Of a stretch of DNA of 64,000 nt, positions 8,228-17,341 are shown one piece after another. The notes under the pieces were generated by a model. That model was given only the letters and a program-made list of their open reading frames with translations, was not told the origin of the DNA and did no database searches. Position numbers and translations under genes: made by a program. The DNA is from Anaerospora hongkongensis (GTDB lineage: Bacteria; Bacillota; Negativicutes; Sporomusales; DSM-15969). The stretch covers positions 265,868 through 329,867 of the forward strand of contig NZ_SLUI01000005.1 of the NCBI RefSeq assembly GCF_004339805.1. Reading direction: 5' to 3'. How positions within the stretch are numbered: the first letter of the stretch is position 1; every line of letters starts with the position of its first letter.

Positions 8228-9232
8228 TTACTTGTTATCTTCAGCACTCGCCTCAGCCATTAGTGCCGCCAGCCGGATTGACTCCAGCATGCTCATATGG
8301 TTGGCTATCCCTTTGCCGGCGATATCAAAGGCAGTGCCATGATCCACTGAGGTCCGGATAAACGGCAGACCTACCGTGATATTGACACCTTCCTCGAAGC
8401 CCAATACTTTAAGTGGTATATGTCCCTGATCGTGATACATCACTACCACAATATCAAAGTCTTTTTTAACAGCAGCCCGGTAAAATACCGTGTCAGGCGC
8501 TACTGGACCTGTAACCTGAAGTCCCAAGGCCTTGGCGCACTCAATGGCCGGAATAATTTCTTCGATTTCTTCCGTGCCAAACAGACCGCCTTCTCCCGAA
8601 TGGGGATTAAGCCCAGCTACGGCAATACGCGGTTCTTTTATCCCAATTTTCTTCATTGCCTGATCTGCTAATTCAATGACCTTCAATACGCGCTCTTTCT
8701 TGACTTTCTCACAGGCCTGGCGCAGCGCTAAATGAGTAGAAACATGGATAACCCTGAGAGAACCACCGGTCAGCATCATCGCGTAATTTTTTGTGTTTGA
8801 TAAGTGCGCCAAAATTTCTGTGTGCCCTGGGAAATGACAACCGCCCTGGTTCATAGCATCCTTGTTAAGCGGCGCAGTGGCAATAGCAGCAATTTTTCCT
8901 GCCAGCGCCAAATTTACGGCCGTTTCCACATAGGTATAAGCTGCCTTACCGGCCCGCGGATCAACTTGGGCAAAGGGCAAATCGGCAGGCAGGTTTCTTA
9001 AATCGATCACATCAATTTGACCAAATTCCTGCCCACCAGTCAGAACGTCATCAATTGCCCGGCAGGTTAAATCCTGGCCCACAATTGCCACAGCCCGTTT
9101 CATAATGCCAAGATCGCCGATCACCACCGGACGGCAAATATCATATACTTCTTGTTCAGCTAAAGCTTTAGCAATAATCTCCGGGCCCACGCCGGCAGCA
9201 TCTCCCAGAGTAATTCCGATTACCGGTTTCAT
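8228..9232 (-). CDS. pdxA2: PdxA2-type 4-phospho-threonate/erythronate dehydrogenase
   Basis: A 334-residue member of the PdxA family: NAD-dependent, decarboxylating dehydrogenases of 4-phosphohydroxy acids. MKPVIGITLGDAAGVGPEIIAKAL opens the protein. The metal-binding histidines appear in CHFPGHTE, STHLALR and MYHDQGHIPLK, and GVNITVGLPFIRTSVDHGTA is the family C-terminal signature. The start at 9232 has AGGGAGTGA upstream. Together with the DUF1537 kinase immediately before it (14-base gap), this is the known PdxA2 arrangement that turns 4-phospho-D-threonate or -erythronate into dihydroxyacetone phosphate plus CO2. The pyridoxine-pathway PdxA is the alternative but is less likely in this operon. 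Confidence 0.9.
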   Translation of the reverse strand: MKPVIGITLGDAAGVGPEIIAKALAEQEVYDICRPVVIGDLGIMKRAVAIVGQDLTCRAIDDVLTGGQEFGQIDVIDLRNLPADLPFAQVDPRAGKAAYTYVETAVNLALAGKIAAIATAPLNKDAMNQGGCHFPGHTEILAHLSNTKNYAMMLTGGSLRVIHVSTHLALRQACEKVKKERVLKVIELADQAMKKIGIKEPRIAVAGLNPHSGEGGLFGTEEIEEIIPAIECAKALGLQVTGPVAPDTVFYRAAVKKDFDIVVVMYHDQGHIPLKVLGFEEGVNITVGLPFIRTSVDHGTAFDIAGKGIANHMSMLESIRLAALMAEASAEDNK

Positions 9233-9246
9233 AATAAATTCACTCC

Positions 9247-10536
9247 CTAATGATTTAGCATTACATCCAGCGATTGCATAATCACCCCCTCCTGACCAAA
9301 AGCACCTGCTTTTGTCACTACCTTCAAACCTGCATAAGGTCCGGTATGCAAACAACCAAAAGGTATTCCCGGCGCCACTTCCCCTTGCACTTTCATACTG
9401 GAAGTACCTAAAGCCCGGCACACACTTACAGCTGTGTCGCCGCCCGTTAAAAACAACCCTGCCACACCGCACTCTACCAAGTCGGCGGCAATCATCCCCA
9501 AATGCCTGGCAATATGGTCACTAACCTCAATCGCATTCATCCCCAGCCGTTCACCAGCCTGCCTGGAAGCGGCTACAGCATCCGCTCTGCTGGAAGATAC
9601 AACCGCTACATGACTGCCTTGCCTTAAAGCAATCGCCGCCGCCTCGATACAGCGTTTTACTTCTTTAGCGGGATTCTGCAGCAGGTCCTGACCATTTACT
9701 TCGACTAACTGCGTATTAGGCTGCTTTACAAAAGCATTAACTTGACTTGTTGTAACACTGCTCACACTGCCAGAGACAATCAATACCGGCTTTCCCTGTA
9801 CTTTTACCTCGTGCTTGTCATCACAGGCAGGCATATTATAAAGCTGCGGCAAAACCTCAGCTAATCCGGCCGAGCCAGCCATTATTATTTTTCTGCCACA
9901 TTCTTGAATAGCCCGGGCAATGGTTACCAAATGAGTCTGCTCGGTGGCATCAAAAGCAATCAGTCGCTGACCCTGTGCGACCGCCTGTCCAATAGCCTGA
10001 CAAACAGCCTCACTGCCTGCTATAATCTCCTGCAGGCCAATATGACCAACGTGATACTTAGTTTGCTGTTTTAAGACCTCCACGAGCCGTGAATCTGTTA
10101 CCGGCGCTTTGGGGTCACGGGCAATTTCCGAACAGGCCAGCGGTATTTGGTTCAGCAAATGATACCCACCAGCCGTAATCCGGCCAATAGCAGGAAAAGC
10201 CGGGACAACCGCTGCACATTCATAGTCCAGTACCTCGAGCACTGCATCAATTTCACTGCCCAAATTGCCACGTAAGGTAGAATCAATTTTTTTATATACC
10301 ATGGGCACTTGTTTGTTCCTTAACACTTCTGCCACAACTGCTGCTTTGGAATAGGCCTGCTTAGCTGTGCTGGCACGGCTGTCCGTATCAAACACTACGA
10401 CATCCGCTTCTTCCGGCAAAATTGGATTCTGAACAGCATCCAGGACGACATACGTCCTAAGTCCATATTTAGCAAACTGTAGACCTGTATCATTTGCGCC
10501 TGTTAAATCATCTGCTATTATCGCAAGACGAGGCAT
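9247..10536 (-). CDS. Four-carbon acid-sugar kinase (DUF1537; DtnK/OtnK type)
   Basis: A 429-residue kinase that phosphorylates the terminal hydroxyl of D-threonate, D-erythronate or similar C4 acids. The N-terminal domain begins PRLAIIADDLTGANDTG, the substrate-side signature. KKIDSTLRGNLGSEIDAVL near residue 90 is typical. The C-terminal nucleotide-binding domain shows GLFLTGGDTAVSVCRAL and PGIPFGCL. The ATG at 10536 follows AGGTGA; an in-frame TTG lies 5 codons earlier. It is the first gene of the operon, about 35 bases after the predicted sigma-54 start point. Which of the C4 stereoisomers it uses cannot be told from sequence alone. Confidence 0.9.
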   Translation of the reverse strand: MPRLAIIADDLTGANDTGLQFAKYGLRTYVVLDAVQNPILPEEADVVVFDTDSRASTAKQAYSKAAVVAEVLRNKQVPMVYKKIDSTLRGNLGSEIDAVLEVLDYECAAVVPAFPAIGRITAGGYHLLNQIPLACSEIARDPKAPVTDSRLVEVLKQQTKYHVGHIGLQEIIAGSEAVCQAIGQAVAQGQRLIAFDATEQTHLVTIARAIQECGRKIIMAGSAGLAEVLPQLYNMPACDDKHEVKVQGKPVLIVSGSVSSVTTSQVNAFVKQPNTQLVEVNGQDLLQNPAKEVKRCIEAAAIALRQGSHVAVVSSSRADAVAASRQAGERLGMNAIEVSDHIARHLGMIAADLVECGVAGLFLTGGDTAVSVCRALGTSSMKVQGEVAPGIPFGCLHTGPYAGLKVVTKAGAFGQEGVIMQSLDVMLNH

Positions 10537-10580
10537 ATTCATCACCTGCAATTGTCATCTTTTTTGCTGTCTTAACCAAC

Positions 10581-10596
10581 AGCAAGAATCATGCCA
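10581..10596 (-). promoter_or_regulatory. Sigma-54 (-24/-12) promoter
   Basis: On the minus strand TGGCATGATTCTTGCT matches the consensus TGGCAC-R-N4-TTGCW with one difference, and the essential GG and GC doublets have the correct 10-base spacing. It lies about 45 bases upstream of the kinase start, and a PrpR-type sigma-54 activator is encoded next door. Confidence 0.85.
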
Positions 10597-10622
10597 AATT
10601 TCCATCCGGCATGATTCTTGCT
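10581..10622. repeat. Perfect 15-bp inverted repeat containing the sigma-54 promoter
   Basis: AGCAAGAATCATGCC (10581-10595) and its exact complement (10608-10622) are separated by 12 bases. The left arm is the -24/-12 promoter itself; the right arm recreates a nearly identical element on the opposite strand. Confidence 0.8.
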
Positions 10623-10640
10623 CTTAAGGCCTGTAAAGCA

Positions 10641-10693
10641 AAAAGCATGATGCAATACGCAACAATCAATATTGCGATTTGCATCATGCTTTT
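10641..10693 (-). terminator. Terminator of the prpR-like gene, possibly also an activator site
   Basis: Perfect 15-base arms AAAAGCATGATGCAA / TTGCATCATGCTTTT, extended inward by CGCAA/TTGCG after a mismatch, with a T-run on the minus strand. It lies 8 bases after the activator stop codon. It is also 70-120 bases upstream of the sigma-54 start point, where enhancer-binding proteins usually bind, so the dyad could double as the upstream activator sequence. Confidence 0.8.
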
Positions 10694-10701
10694 GTGATCT
10701 T

Positions 10702-12594
10702 TTAGTTTGCGTCTTGCTGGCGTAGCTTGCGCCAAAGAGTCGTTCTATTAATCCCTAACCGTTCCGCCGCACGGCTGTAATTATAATTTTCTTCCTGAAG
10801 CACTGTACGAATTGTTTCCATTTCCCGGACTTTCAGCAGCGTCTCCCCTGCAGCAGGATTAAAACCTCTTCCGGCTGTTTCTCGCAAGACGGTACCAATA
10901 ATCTCTTCTGTAATAATCGGTCCTTCAAACAGCAGGAGTGTTCGCTCCAGAATATTAGCCAGCTCCCGGACATTACCAGGCCACTGATACTGCTTCAAAC
11001 TATCAACAGCAGCGTCACTGAAAGCCACGCTATTGGGCTTTGCCATCGTATGTTTATGGAGAAAATAGTCAACCAGCAGGGGTATGTCCTCTTTTCTCTC
11101 CCGCAAAGGTGGTACATGGAGCCGCAAAATATCCAGACGGTAATATAAATCATTACGGAATCGCCGTTCTTGAATTAACTGCAGCAAATCCTGGTTGGTA
11201 GCAGCAATAATGCGGATATCTACCGGGATAACGCTGTCGCCGCCTAACCGCATAACTTCTTTTTCCTGCAGCACCCGCAGCAACCGCGCCTGTAAAGCTA
11301 GCGGCATTTCACCCACTTCATCCAGAAATAGCGTTCCGCCATGGGCTAACTCACATAAACCAGCTTTTCCTCCCTTTTTAGCACCGGTAAAGGCCCCTTC
11401 TTCATACCCAAAAAGCTCGCTTTCTAAGAGGTTCTCCGGCAAGGCAGCACAATTAACCGCTACAAAGGGCCCGCTTGAACGCTGGCCCAGATTATGAATA
11501 CTCTGAGCCAGAAGCTCTTTTCCTGTACCTGACTCGCCGGTGATAAGCACAGTTGAGTCAGTACCTGCATATTGAACAGCACGCTTTTTTATATCTGCCA
11601 TTACTGTCGAACTGCCAATTACCTGCGCTAACGTAAACTTAGCAACTAAACCCTTGGCGTATAGCTTTTGACGAACATGCTGTTCATACCGCTGCAGCTG
11701 GGTTACATCCTGAAAATTGGCAATTGCCCCCACTACTTTCCCACTGAGTTTAATCGGCACCCGTTTTGTGGCAATCACACGATTGCCTATTTTTTGAATC
11801 TCACCAATCTCAGCCGTACCGCATGCAACAATCGAGGGCAGACGCGTACTGGGGATAACGTCACTAACCTTTCGCCCCAGCGCTTCCTCTGCCCGAAGAT
11901 GAAATACGTCTTCGGCAATAGGGTTTAAAATAGTGATACGCGACTGTTCATCCACTGCAAGGATGCCATCCGTAGAAGAGTTGATAATGGTACGCAGCAA
12001 TTCCGATCGCGCCTGCTCCTTACTGCGCACGCGGCCAATCTGCTGCGCCTGCTTGATGGCCTTATAAATAGCGTCCTTGCCCGATTGAATCAAGATCCCC
12101 TGCAAGCCATACTGACCAGCCAGCTTTATGGAAATAGCATCACCAATAATGACATTAATCCCTTCGTCCTTGGCGGCCATTATCTTTTCCAATGCTCCCT
12201 GTTCATTCTCAAGAGTTATTTCCTGTAAAGCAATCCCCCATAACTCCCCAAAATCCTCGCAGCCATAAATTACGTTGCGAAACCCAGCTACGCCGACCTT
12301 TTTCGTCTGCCCACTTACTTGTTTCAAAGCACGCAAAATATCAAAGGCGGTAACTTGAATCTCCACCACCGGTAATTCAATCTGACTGCTGATTAATGAT
12401 GCGGTCCCGCCCCGGCTGATAATGACTTCCGCCCCTTGGGCTATTGCTTTATAGGCTTGCTGCAGGCCATCTCTCAAATCACCCATTACCACCTGAATTC
12501 CTTCGGGCCATTCATCGCTTCGCTCATTTACCACTTCCTGTGCAATCTGCTGCATAGCCGCAAAAGGGGTAATAATGGCTATCTTCGTATCCAC
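10702..12594 (-). CDS. Sigma-54-dependent activator with PrpR_N sensor, PAS, AAA+ and Fis HTH
   Basis: A 630-residue enhancer-binding protein. The N-terminal PrpR_N-type ligand domain (1 to about 190) starts [19 protein letters not shown] and contains [16 protein letters not shown] domain follows (about 205-310). The AAA+ domain has Walker A GESGTGKE, the sigma-54-contacting GAFTGA loop, Walker [11 protein letters not shown] and the arginine region near [12 protein letters not shown] Fis-type helix-turn-helix ([19 protein letters not shown]) ends the protein. It probably senses a C4 acid sugar or its phosphate and activates the operon directly downstream from the promoter at 10581-10596. Confidence 0.93.
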   Translation of the reverse strand: MDTKIAIITPFAAMQQIAQEVVNERSDEWPEGIQVVMGDLRDGLQQAYKAIAQGAEVIISRGGTASLISSQIELPVVEIQVTAFDILRALKQVSGQTKKVGVAGFRNVIYGCEDFGELWGIALQEITLENEQGALEKIMAAKDEGINVIIGDAISIKLAGQYGLQGILIQSGKDAIYKAIKQAQQIGRVRSKEQARSELLRTIINSSTDGILAVDEQSRITILNPIAEDVFHLRAEEALGRKVSDVIPSTRLPSIVACGTAEIGEIQKIGNRVIATKRVPIKLSGKVVGAIANFQDVTQLQRYEQHVRQKLYAKGLVAKFTLAQVIGSSTVMADIKKRAVQYAGTDSTVLITGESGTGKELLAQSIHNLGQRSSGPFVAVNCAALPENLLESELFGYEEGAFTGAKKGGKAGLCELAHGGTLFLDEVGEMPLALQARLLRVLQEKEVMRLGGDSVIPVDIRIIAATNQDLLQLIQERRFRNDLYYRLDILRLHVPPLRERKEDIPLLVDYFLHKHTMAKPNSVAFSDAAVDSLKQYQWPGNVRELANILERTLLLFEGPIITEEIIGTVLRETAGRGFNPAAGETLLKVREMETIRTVLQEENYNYSRAAERLGINRTTLWRKLRQQDAN

Positions 12595-12699
12595 TTTGGT
12601 TCCTCACTTTCACTATCTGCGGCAGCTCAAAGCTACTATACTAAAAGCCGTTCATTTTGTTTACTACTTCTAAACATATATGAAAAATCCCTGTTTACA

Positions 12700-13359
12700 T
12701 TATCTGCTTTTAACTGAAATAACGCCCTCAACAGCCAGCAGGCTGCCGGCTATTTTATTGATAAGCCCCTGCTCCGAGCCATTTAGCGCTACGCTGATAA
12801 CCATTGACTGCTCACCCTCCGCGTCAATCCTTATATCACAGATCCGTACTCCGCAGTCACCGAGCAGGTCACCGATTTTCCCCATCTGCCCCGGCGTATT
12901 TTCCACTGTAATCAATAGTGTCGTCATTTGCCCGGCATTATGCAGCTTATCGATACGCAGCAGCAGCGCCAGGGTAAGCAGAATAAGAAACGTGGTATAA
13001 AATGCCCCGCTATAATAACCACAGCCGACTGCCAGGCCAACACCGGATACAACCCACAGGCTGGCCGCAGTTGTCAGCCCGGTAACCGTTGCCCCCTCTT
13101 TCATAATGGTCCCGGCCCCTAAAAAACCCACACCGCTCACAACCTGTGCTGCAAGCCGGGCCGGATCAGCATTGGTCAGACCCTGCACGGACTGATAAAT
13201 ATTTAGTGATAAGATCATCACTAAACACGATCCCAGACAGACGAGGACATGCGTACGCAAGCCTGCGGCTTTGCTTTGCGACTGACGTTCATAACCAATA
13301 AGCCCCCCTAACACAAAAGCAACCGACAGCCGCATTAATGTGTCAATTTCTAACACCAC
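12700..13359 (-). CDS. MgtC/SapB-family membrane protein with ACT-like tail
   Basis: About 219 residues from a GTG at 13359, which has AAAGGGGG seven bases upstream; a longer frame to 13446 is less likely. The hydrophobic N-terminal MgtC domain contains RLSVAFVLGGLIGYERQ, GLRTHVLVCLGS and QVVSGVGFLGAGTI, all family hallmarks. The C-terminal 75 residues (MTTLLITVENTPGQMGKIGD) look like an ACT-type regulatory domain. MgtC proteins are linked to Mg2+ starvation, membrane potential and phosphate handling. No M-box riboswitch was seen upstream. Confidence 0.88.
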   Translation of the reverse strand: MVLEIDTLMRLSVAFVLGGLIGYERQSQSKAAGLRTHVLVCLGSCLVMILSLNIYQSVQGLTNADPARLAAQVVSGVGFLGAGTIMKEGATVTGLTTAASLWVVSGVGLAVGCGYYSGAFYTTFLILLTLALLLRIDKLHNAGQMTTLLITVENTPGQMGKIGDLLGDCGVRICDIRIDAEGEQSMVISVALNGSEQGLINKIAGSLLAVEGVISVKSR

Positions 13360-13663
13360 AGGTAATCCCCCTTTCGCCGGAAAAGTAAAAGACATCCTAT
13401 ATACCGGCTGTACACCGGCAATGGGACATCTCTCAACAACATTCATTCTATTGCTTTACCATAGATATTCTGCCAAAGCAGAAAATATGACCTGCTTCTA
13501 CAATGCTAGAGAAATTCTTATGAAGTTGTGCTCGACAATACTAGTTCTAGACCAATCATTCGCTTAATAGTATCACTTAGACATCCAGAGAAAGCGCTGC
13601 CAATTTTCTTCGCAGCGTATATATTGCTGGCCAATTCAATAAGCTTACGAAAGGATGATATGT
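13360..13663. other. Intergenic region, no gene seen
   Basis: About 300 bases between two divergent genes. It is A/T-rich in its middle and must carry both promoters, but no convincing -35/-10 pair, riboswitch or hairpin with U-tract was found. Only an AAAGGA ribosome-binding site for the acetyltransferase stands out at its right end. Confidence 0.6.
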
Positions 13664-14242
13664 ATGTCTTTGCATCTTACAAGAGAATATCTATCCCAAA
13701 GCGCGGTAGCAACCAGGGTAAATGTCGGCGATTTCACCTACGGTCAGCCGCAGGTCTTTTGGTGGGGAGAAGATACGTATTTAACGATCGGAAAATATTG
13801 CTCAATCGCAGTTGGAGTCTCCATTTTTTTAGGGGGGAATCACCGCTCCGATTGGGTTACGGTCTTTCCGTTTACAGCCTGGTCCGACGCTTGGCCCCAA
13901 GCAGCTGGCATCGAAGGTCATCCTGCATCCAAGGGGAATGTAACGATCGGTAACGACGTATGGTTAGGCAACCAATGTACGGTTTTATCAGGAGTCACGA
14001 TTGGCGACGGTGCTGTTGTTGGCTCTCATTGTGTAGTCTCCAAAGATATACCGCCTTATTCAATCGTTGTGGGAAATCCCTGTCGCATCATTCGCAAACG
14101 CTTTAGCGAGCAGCAGATTGAAGCTTTATTAAACATACAATGGTGGAACTTTCCGGTAGAAAAGCTCAACAGCCTGCTGCCGCTAATGTTAAACAGCGAC
14201 ATCGATGCTTTTATTGAAAAATGCGGCCGGCCAGTTACCTGA
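13664..14242 (+). CDS. Left-handed beta-helix acetyltransferase (CatB/Vat-like xenobiotic O-acetyltransferase family)
   Basis: A 192-residue hexapeptide-repeat acyltransferase. Isoleucine-patch repeats are visible from about 35 (LTIGKYCSIAVGVSIFLGG) and from about 93 (VTIGNDVWLGNQCTVLSG, then VTIGDGAVVGSHCVV). The central loop carries GGNHRSDWVT, where the His is the likely catalytic base, and the end carries VVGNPCRIIRKRF. This is the type of streptogramin or chloramphenicol (Vat/CatB) acetyltransferases, but many relatives modify sugars or unknown substrates, so resistance should not be assumed. The start is the second in-frame ATG, 8 bases after AAAGGA. Confidence 0.85.
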   Translation: MSLHLTREYLSQSAVATRVNVGDFTYGQPQVFWWGEDTYLTIGKYCSIAVGVSIFLGGNHRSDWVTVFPFTAWSDAWPQAAGIEGHPASKGNVTIGNDVWLGNQCTVLSGVTIGDGAVVGSHCVVSKDIPPYSIVVGNPCRIIRKRFSEQQIEALLNIQWWNFPVEKLNSLLPLMLNSDIDAFIEKCGRPVT

Positions 14243-14281
14243 TAATGGTCTGAATCCATAACTCCAACTTAATTTTAAAAT

Positions 14282-14309
14282 AAAAAAAGCCTTCCGATAT
14301 TTCGGAAGG
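14282..14309 (-). terminator. Terminator after tRNA-Thr
   Basis: CCTTCCGA / TCGGAAGG stem (14290-14309). On the minus strand it is followed by TTTTTTT. It ends the tRNA transcript and also lies just beyond the acetyltransferase stop on the other strand. Confidence 0.8.
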
Positions 14310-14322
14310 TCTTCATTTTCAC

Positions 14323-14398
14323 TGGAGCCGATAATAGGATTCGAACCTACGACCCCCTCATTACGAATGAGGTGCTCTACCAGCTGAGCTATACCGGC
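14323..14398 (-). tRNA. tRNA-Thr (CGT)
   Basis: A 76-nt cloverleaf with the 3' CCA encoded. Acceptor stem GCCGGTA / TATCGGC, D-arm with AGCTCAGCTGGTAGAGC, anticodon stem CCTCA/TGAGG around loop TTCGTAA (anticodon at 14363-14365, reading ACG), and T-arm loop TTCGAAT. The discriminator base is T. No intron. Confidence 0.96.
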
Positions 14399-14568
14399 AA
14401 ATTAACAATATTATTCTATCTCACCGTCATTACATTGTCAAGGAAACCGACCGGAAAAATCGCTCGCTGCCAAAACTGCACTGACCGCTTTGCATTTCGA
14501 AAGGGTATGATGACCACTGTCCATTGGTTGCCACCATGCCCCATTTCTCATATTTTGCACACGCTTTC

Positions 14569-15810
14569 TTAAACAGCTTCATAACTGGCTGCACGCTGCT
14601 GCATAATTGCGTACAACTCGGAACTGTTAATAAAAAGATCACTTACTACAGCAGCATCCAGCTTACGGTTGCTGACCATGCCCCTCATAATGTTTTCAAT
14701 TTCCTTCAGATCAAGTCCCTGGCGATACGGACGGTTTTCACTGAGGGCGGTAAATACATCAGCGACTGCTACCATACGGGAACCAAGATGAAGGGAGTCT
14801 TCCCCGACCCGGAAGGGATATCCGGAACCATCTAGTGTTTCATGATGCAGAGCAGCCCATTCGGCAATTGTCTGAAAGCCGTCAATTTGCTCCAATATGC
14901 GGTATGTATAATAGGGATGCTGCTTAATGATGGCAAACTCGCGGTCCGTCAACTTGCCCATTTTCTCCAATATTGAGTTTGGTATGGCCAGCTTGCCAAT
15001 ATCATGGAACAATCCCGCCACCCGCATCAGCTTTACTTCCGCCTGGCTATAGCCGCGGGCCTGCGCCAGATAGGCAGCAACAGTGGCTACACTCCGGGAG
15101 TGAGCACCGGTAAACCGGCTGGTACGGTCAATAATCGTTGCAAAAATTTCCGCAACATCAATAATATCATTAATTTGAAACGGCAGTCTGCCATAGTCAT
15201 CAATGCTTTGAAAGAAATTCTGATAGTAATGGGGATTGGTCAAATCCAGCCAAAAGCTTTCCCGCCGGCCAAAGTCATGCAATGCCTTTACCAGCTCCGG
15301 ATCAAAAACACTGCCGCTTTGTTTCCGGATAATTGCTAAAATTGCCGGATAATGCTCCAGTATATTATCTTCTGTTAAATGGGCCTCAACCTTATCGGCC
15401 AGATTAATAATGCGGGAAAATAAGGGAATATCTTCCCCTGCCAGGTTGTAGGGGCTTGATCCGTCCCAATGGTCATGGTGATGACGGATAATAGCGGCAA
15501 GCGGCCCCAGCTGTTTTGAGTCCTTGAGCAGCAGATAACCCGCCTCGGCATGCTCATAAATATTCGTCTGAGCAAGCTCCATATTCCGGATGCGATGCTT
15601 TTCTTCCCAGTTGGAAACGGCACCCAGATCATGGAGCAACCCGGCATAGACCAGAAGATTGCGCTGTTGTTTTTCGACACCCAAGTATTCCGCAATACGG
15701 TTTGCAATCATTGCTGTACGCCAATGATGGCGGCCCAGTCCGCCGTTAGAAAGCTCCAGTGCCTGAGATAAAGCTTTGATTAAGTTTATGGGGTGAATAT
15801 TAAATAGCAT
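14569..15810 (-). CDS. Tandem HD / HD-GYP domain protein, likely c-di-GMP phosphodiesterase
   Basis: A 413-residue cytoplasmic protein with two HD-type domains. The N-terminal HD has GLLHDLGAVS and a HHHDHWDGSSPYNL segment, a GYP-like loop lacking the canonical residues. The C-terminal HD has HSRSVA, GLFHDIGKLAIP, HHETLDGSGYPF (an intact HD-GYP signature) and VAVADVFTALSENRPYR. HD-GYP enzymes hydrolyse c-di-GMP to pGpG or GMP. The degenerate first domain is probably regulatory. The start at 15810 is set by AAGGGGG upstream; the longer frame overlaps a terminator. No partner gene lies adjacent. Confidence 0.87.
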   Translation of the reverse strand: MLFNIHPINLIKALSQALELSNGGLGRHHWRTAMIANRIAEYLGVEKQQRNLLVYAGLLHDLGAVSNWEEKHRIRNMELAQTNIYEHAEAGYLLLKDSKQLGPLAAIIRHHHDHWDGSSPYNLAGEDIPLFSRIINLADKVEAHLTEDNILEHYPAILAIIRKQSGSVFDPELVKALHDFGRRESFWLDLTNPHYYQNFFQSIDDYGRLPFQINDIIDVAEIFATIIDRTSRFTGAHSRSVATVAAYLAQARGYSQAEVKLMRVAGLFHDIGKLAIPNSILEKMGKLTDREFAIIKQHPYYTYRILEQIDGFQTIAEWAALHHETLDGSGYPFRVGEDSLHLGSRMVAVADVFTALSENRPYRQGLDLKEIENIMRGMVSNRKLDAAVVSDLFINSSELYAIMQQRAASYEAV

Positions 15811-15832
15811 GTTTTTTCCCCCTTGAGAGAGC

Positions 15833-15861
15833 AAAAAATGCAGATATGAAACCTGCATTTT
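15833..15861 (-). terminator. Terminator after the rhodanese gene
   Basis: Arms AAAATGCAG / CTGCATTTT with a 9-base loop, followed on the minus strand by a T-run. It lies 65 bases after the rhodanese stop and only 20-25 bases before the HD-GYP start, so it could also attenuate that gene. Confidence 0.7.
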
Positions 15862-15925
15862 CGAAATCGACAAAATTTGCGGTTATTACCTAAATAATAG
15901 TATAACAGAGCTGTTTTTTCAACTT

Positions 15926-16306
15926 TTACTTTTCTACCGGCCCCTGCCATTTCAGCATTCCGCCCGATATGTTATAGACATTGTCAAATCCCTTTTTTAG
16001 CAGCCATACGGTTGCTTCTGCACTGCGGGTGCCGCTGCGGCACATAATGTAAACATCACGGTCCCGCGGGATTTCACTGAAGCGCCGTCCTAACTGATTT
16101 AACGGAATCAGGGTTGCTCCCGGCACATGTCCTTCCTTATATTCTTCAGTGGTACGCACATCCAGAATATATTCGTTTCCTTCCCATTTTTCCAGTGCTT
16201 CCGACTCTTTCAGTTCATGTCCCCGGAGGGCAAGTTTGCGATTTATCAGCTTATAAGCGATAATTCCGGATAAAATTAATAATGCCACCACTAGCAGCGA
16301 TGCCAT
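15926..16306 (-). CDS. Membrane-anchored rhodanese-like protein
   Basis: A 126-residue protein with one N-terminal hydrophobic helix (about 3-20, MASLLVVALLILSGIIAYKL) and a single rhodanese domain. The active-site loop is CRSGTRS (about 88-94) with the sulfur-accepting Cys intact. YILDVRTTEEYKEGHVPGA is the family N-terminal motif. It probably carries or transfers sulfane sulfur at the membrane; whether it faces in or out is not clear. It stands alone between the nucleoside transporter operon and the HD-GYP gene. Confidence 0.87.
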   Translation of the reverse strand: MASLLVVALLILSGIIAYKLINRKLALRGHELKESEALEKWEGNEYILDVRTTEEYKEGHVPGATLIPLNQLGRRFSEIPRDRDVYIMCRSGTRSAEATVWLLKKGFDNVYNISGGMLKWQGPVEK

Positions 16307-16408
16307 TTAAACACCCCTTTCCTTTAGCGACAAGGTGCAAATAAATGCCAAGTCTGCTTCTATTATACTGCAAATAAGCCTGACATTCCAGCTTACAGCA
16401 AGAACTCG

Positions 16409-17341
16409 TCAGCGTTCTTCACGGTTATACGGTATGCCCAGCGCTTCAGGTGCAGCCACACGGCGTGTTTTGGTCTCACGGGTTACTACAATTAATACGG
16501 CAATCGTAATGGCATAAGGAAGCATTTTTAGAAAGAACGAGGGAATCATGATCCCAAAATTCTGCAGATGAAAGCCTAACACATCAATTGTCCCGAACAG
16601 AAAGCTTCCCAACAGCGCCTTCCCGGGGTGCCATGTTGCAAAAATCACCAGGGCAACGGCTATCCAGCCCCGTCCGGCTGTCATATTCTCCAGCCAGGAG
16701 GGTGCGTAAGCCAGCGACAAATACGCTCCTGCCAGGCCGGCAAGCATTCCACCGGCAATCACAAAAACATAACGCATACGAAACACATTGATTCCGGCTA
16801 AGTCTGCAGCACCAGGATTCTCCCCTACCGAGCGCAGCTCCAACCCCTTTTTCGTGCGAAACAGAAAAAACCAAAGCAGGGCAACCAAAGCATAACTGAG
16901 ATAAACCAGCACATCATGTTGAAACAATATCGGCCCCAGCACCGGAATATCGCTTAACACGGGTATGCTTACCGGTCGAAAATTCACCGGCAAGGGTAGG
17001 CCGATTAGAGACTTACCGATATAGCCACTAAGCCCTGTTCCGAAAATAGTCAGCGCCAGGCCGCTGACAACTTGATTAGCCCTGAGGGTAATCGTCAGAA
17101 AAGCATGAATCAGCGCCATAAGACCACCTGCAATAACCGCAGCCAGTAATCCCCACCAGGGATCACCAGTATTCAATGCCACCATAAAGCCGCATACCGC
17201 ACCGGCGAGCATCATCCCTTCCACCCCGAGATTCAATACGCCCGATAATTCGGAAAGCATTTCCCCAAGGGCGGCAAGCAGAATCGGGGTTCCGGCAATA
17301 ATACCTGATGCTAAAATAGCAATCCAAATTGATTGTTCCAT
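16409..17341 (-). CDS. Nucleoside ABC importer permease (NupQ/YufQ-like)
   Basis: A 310-residue inner-membrane permease of the branched-chain/BMP-linked family (BPD_transp_2). Several hydrophobic helices are visible, with GVLNLGVEGMMLAGAVCGFMVA near 40-60 and GRGWIAVALVIFATWHPGKALLGSFLFG near 235-262, both typical of the second nucleoside permease subunit. The start at 17341 overlaps the stop of the upstream permease by one base (TGATG), so the two are translationally coupled. It is the last gene of the guanine-riboswitch operon. Confidence 0.9.
   Translation of the reverse strand: MEQSIWIAILASGIIAGTPILLAALGEMLSELSGVLNLGVEGMMLAGAVCGFMVALNTGDPWWGLLAAVIAGGLMALIHAFLTITLRANQVVSGLALTIFGTGLSGYIGKSLIGLPLPVNFRPVSIPVLSDIPVLGPILFQHDVLVYLSYALVALLWFFLFRTKKGLELRSVGENPGAADLAGINVFRMRYVFVIAGGMLAGLAGAYLSLAYAPSWLENMTAGRGWIAVALVIFATWHPGKALLGSFLFGTIDVLGFHLQNFGIMIPSFFLKMLPYAITIAVLIVVTRETKTRRVAAPEALGIPYNREER

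Noticed and set aside
13664..14242. Calling the hexapeptide acetyltransferase an antibiotic-resistance gene
   Set aside because: The fold and His loop match Vat/CatB relatives, but many members act on other substrates and no resistance context is present.
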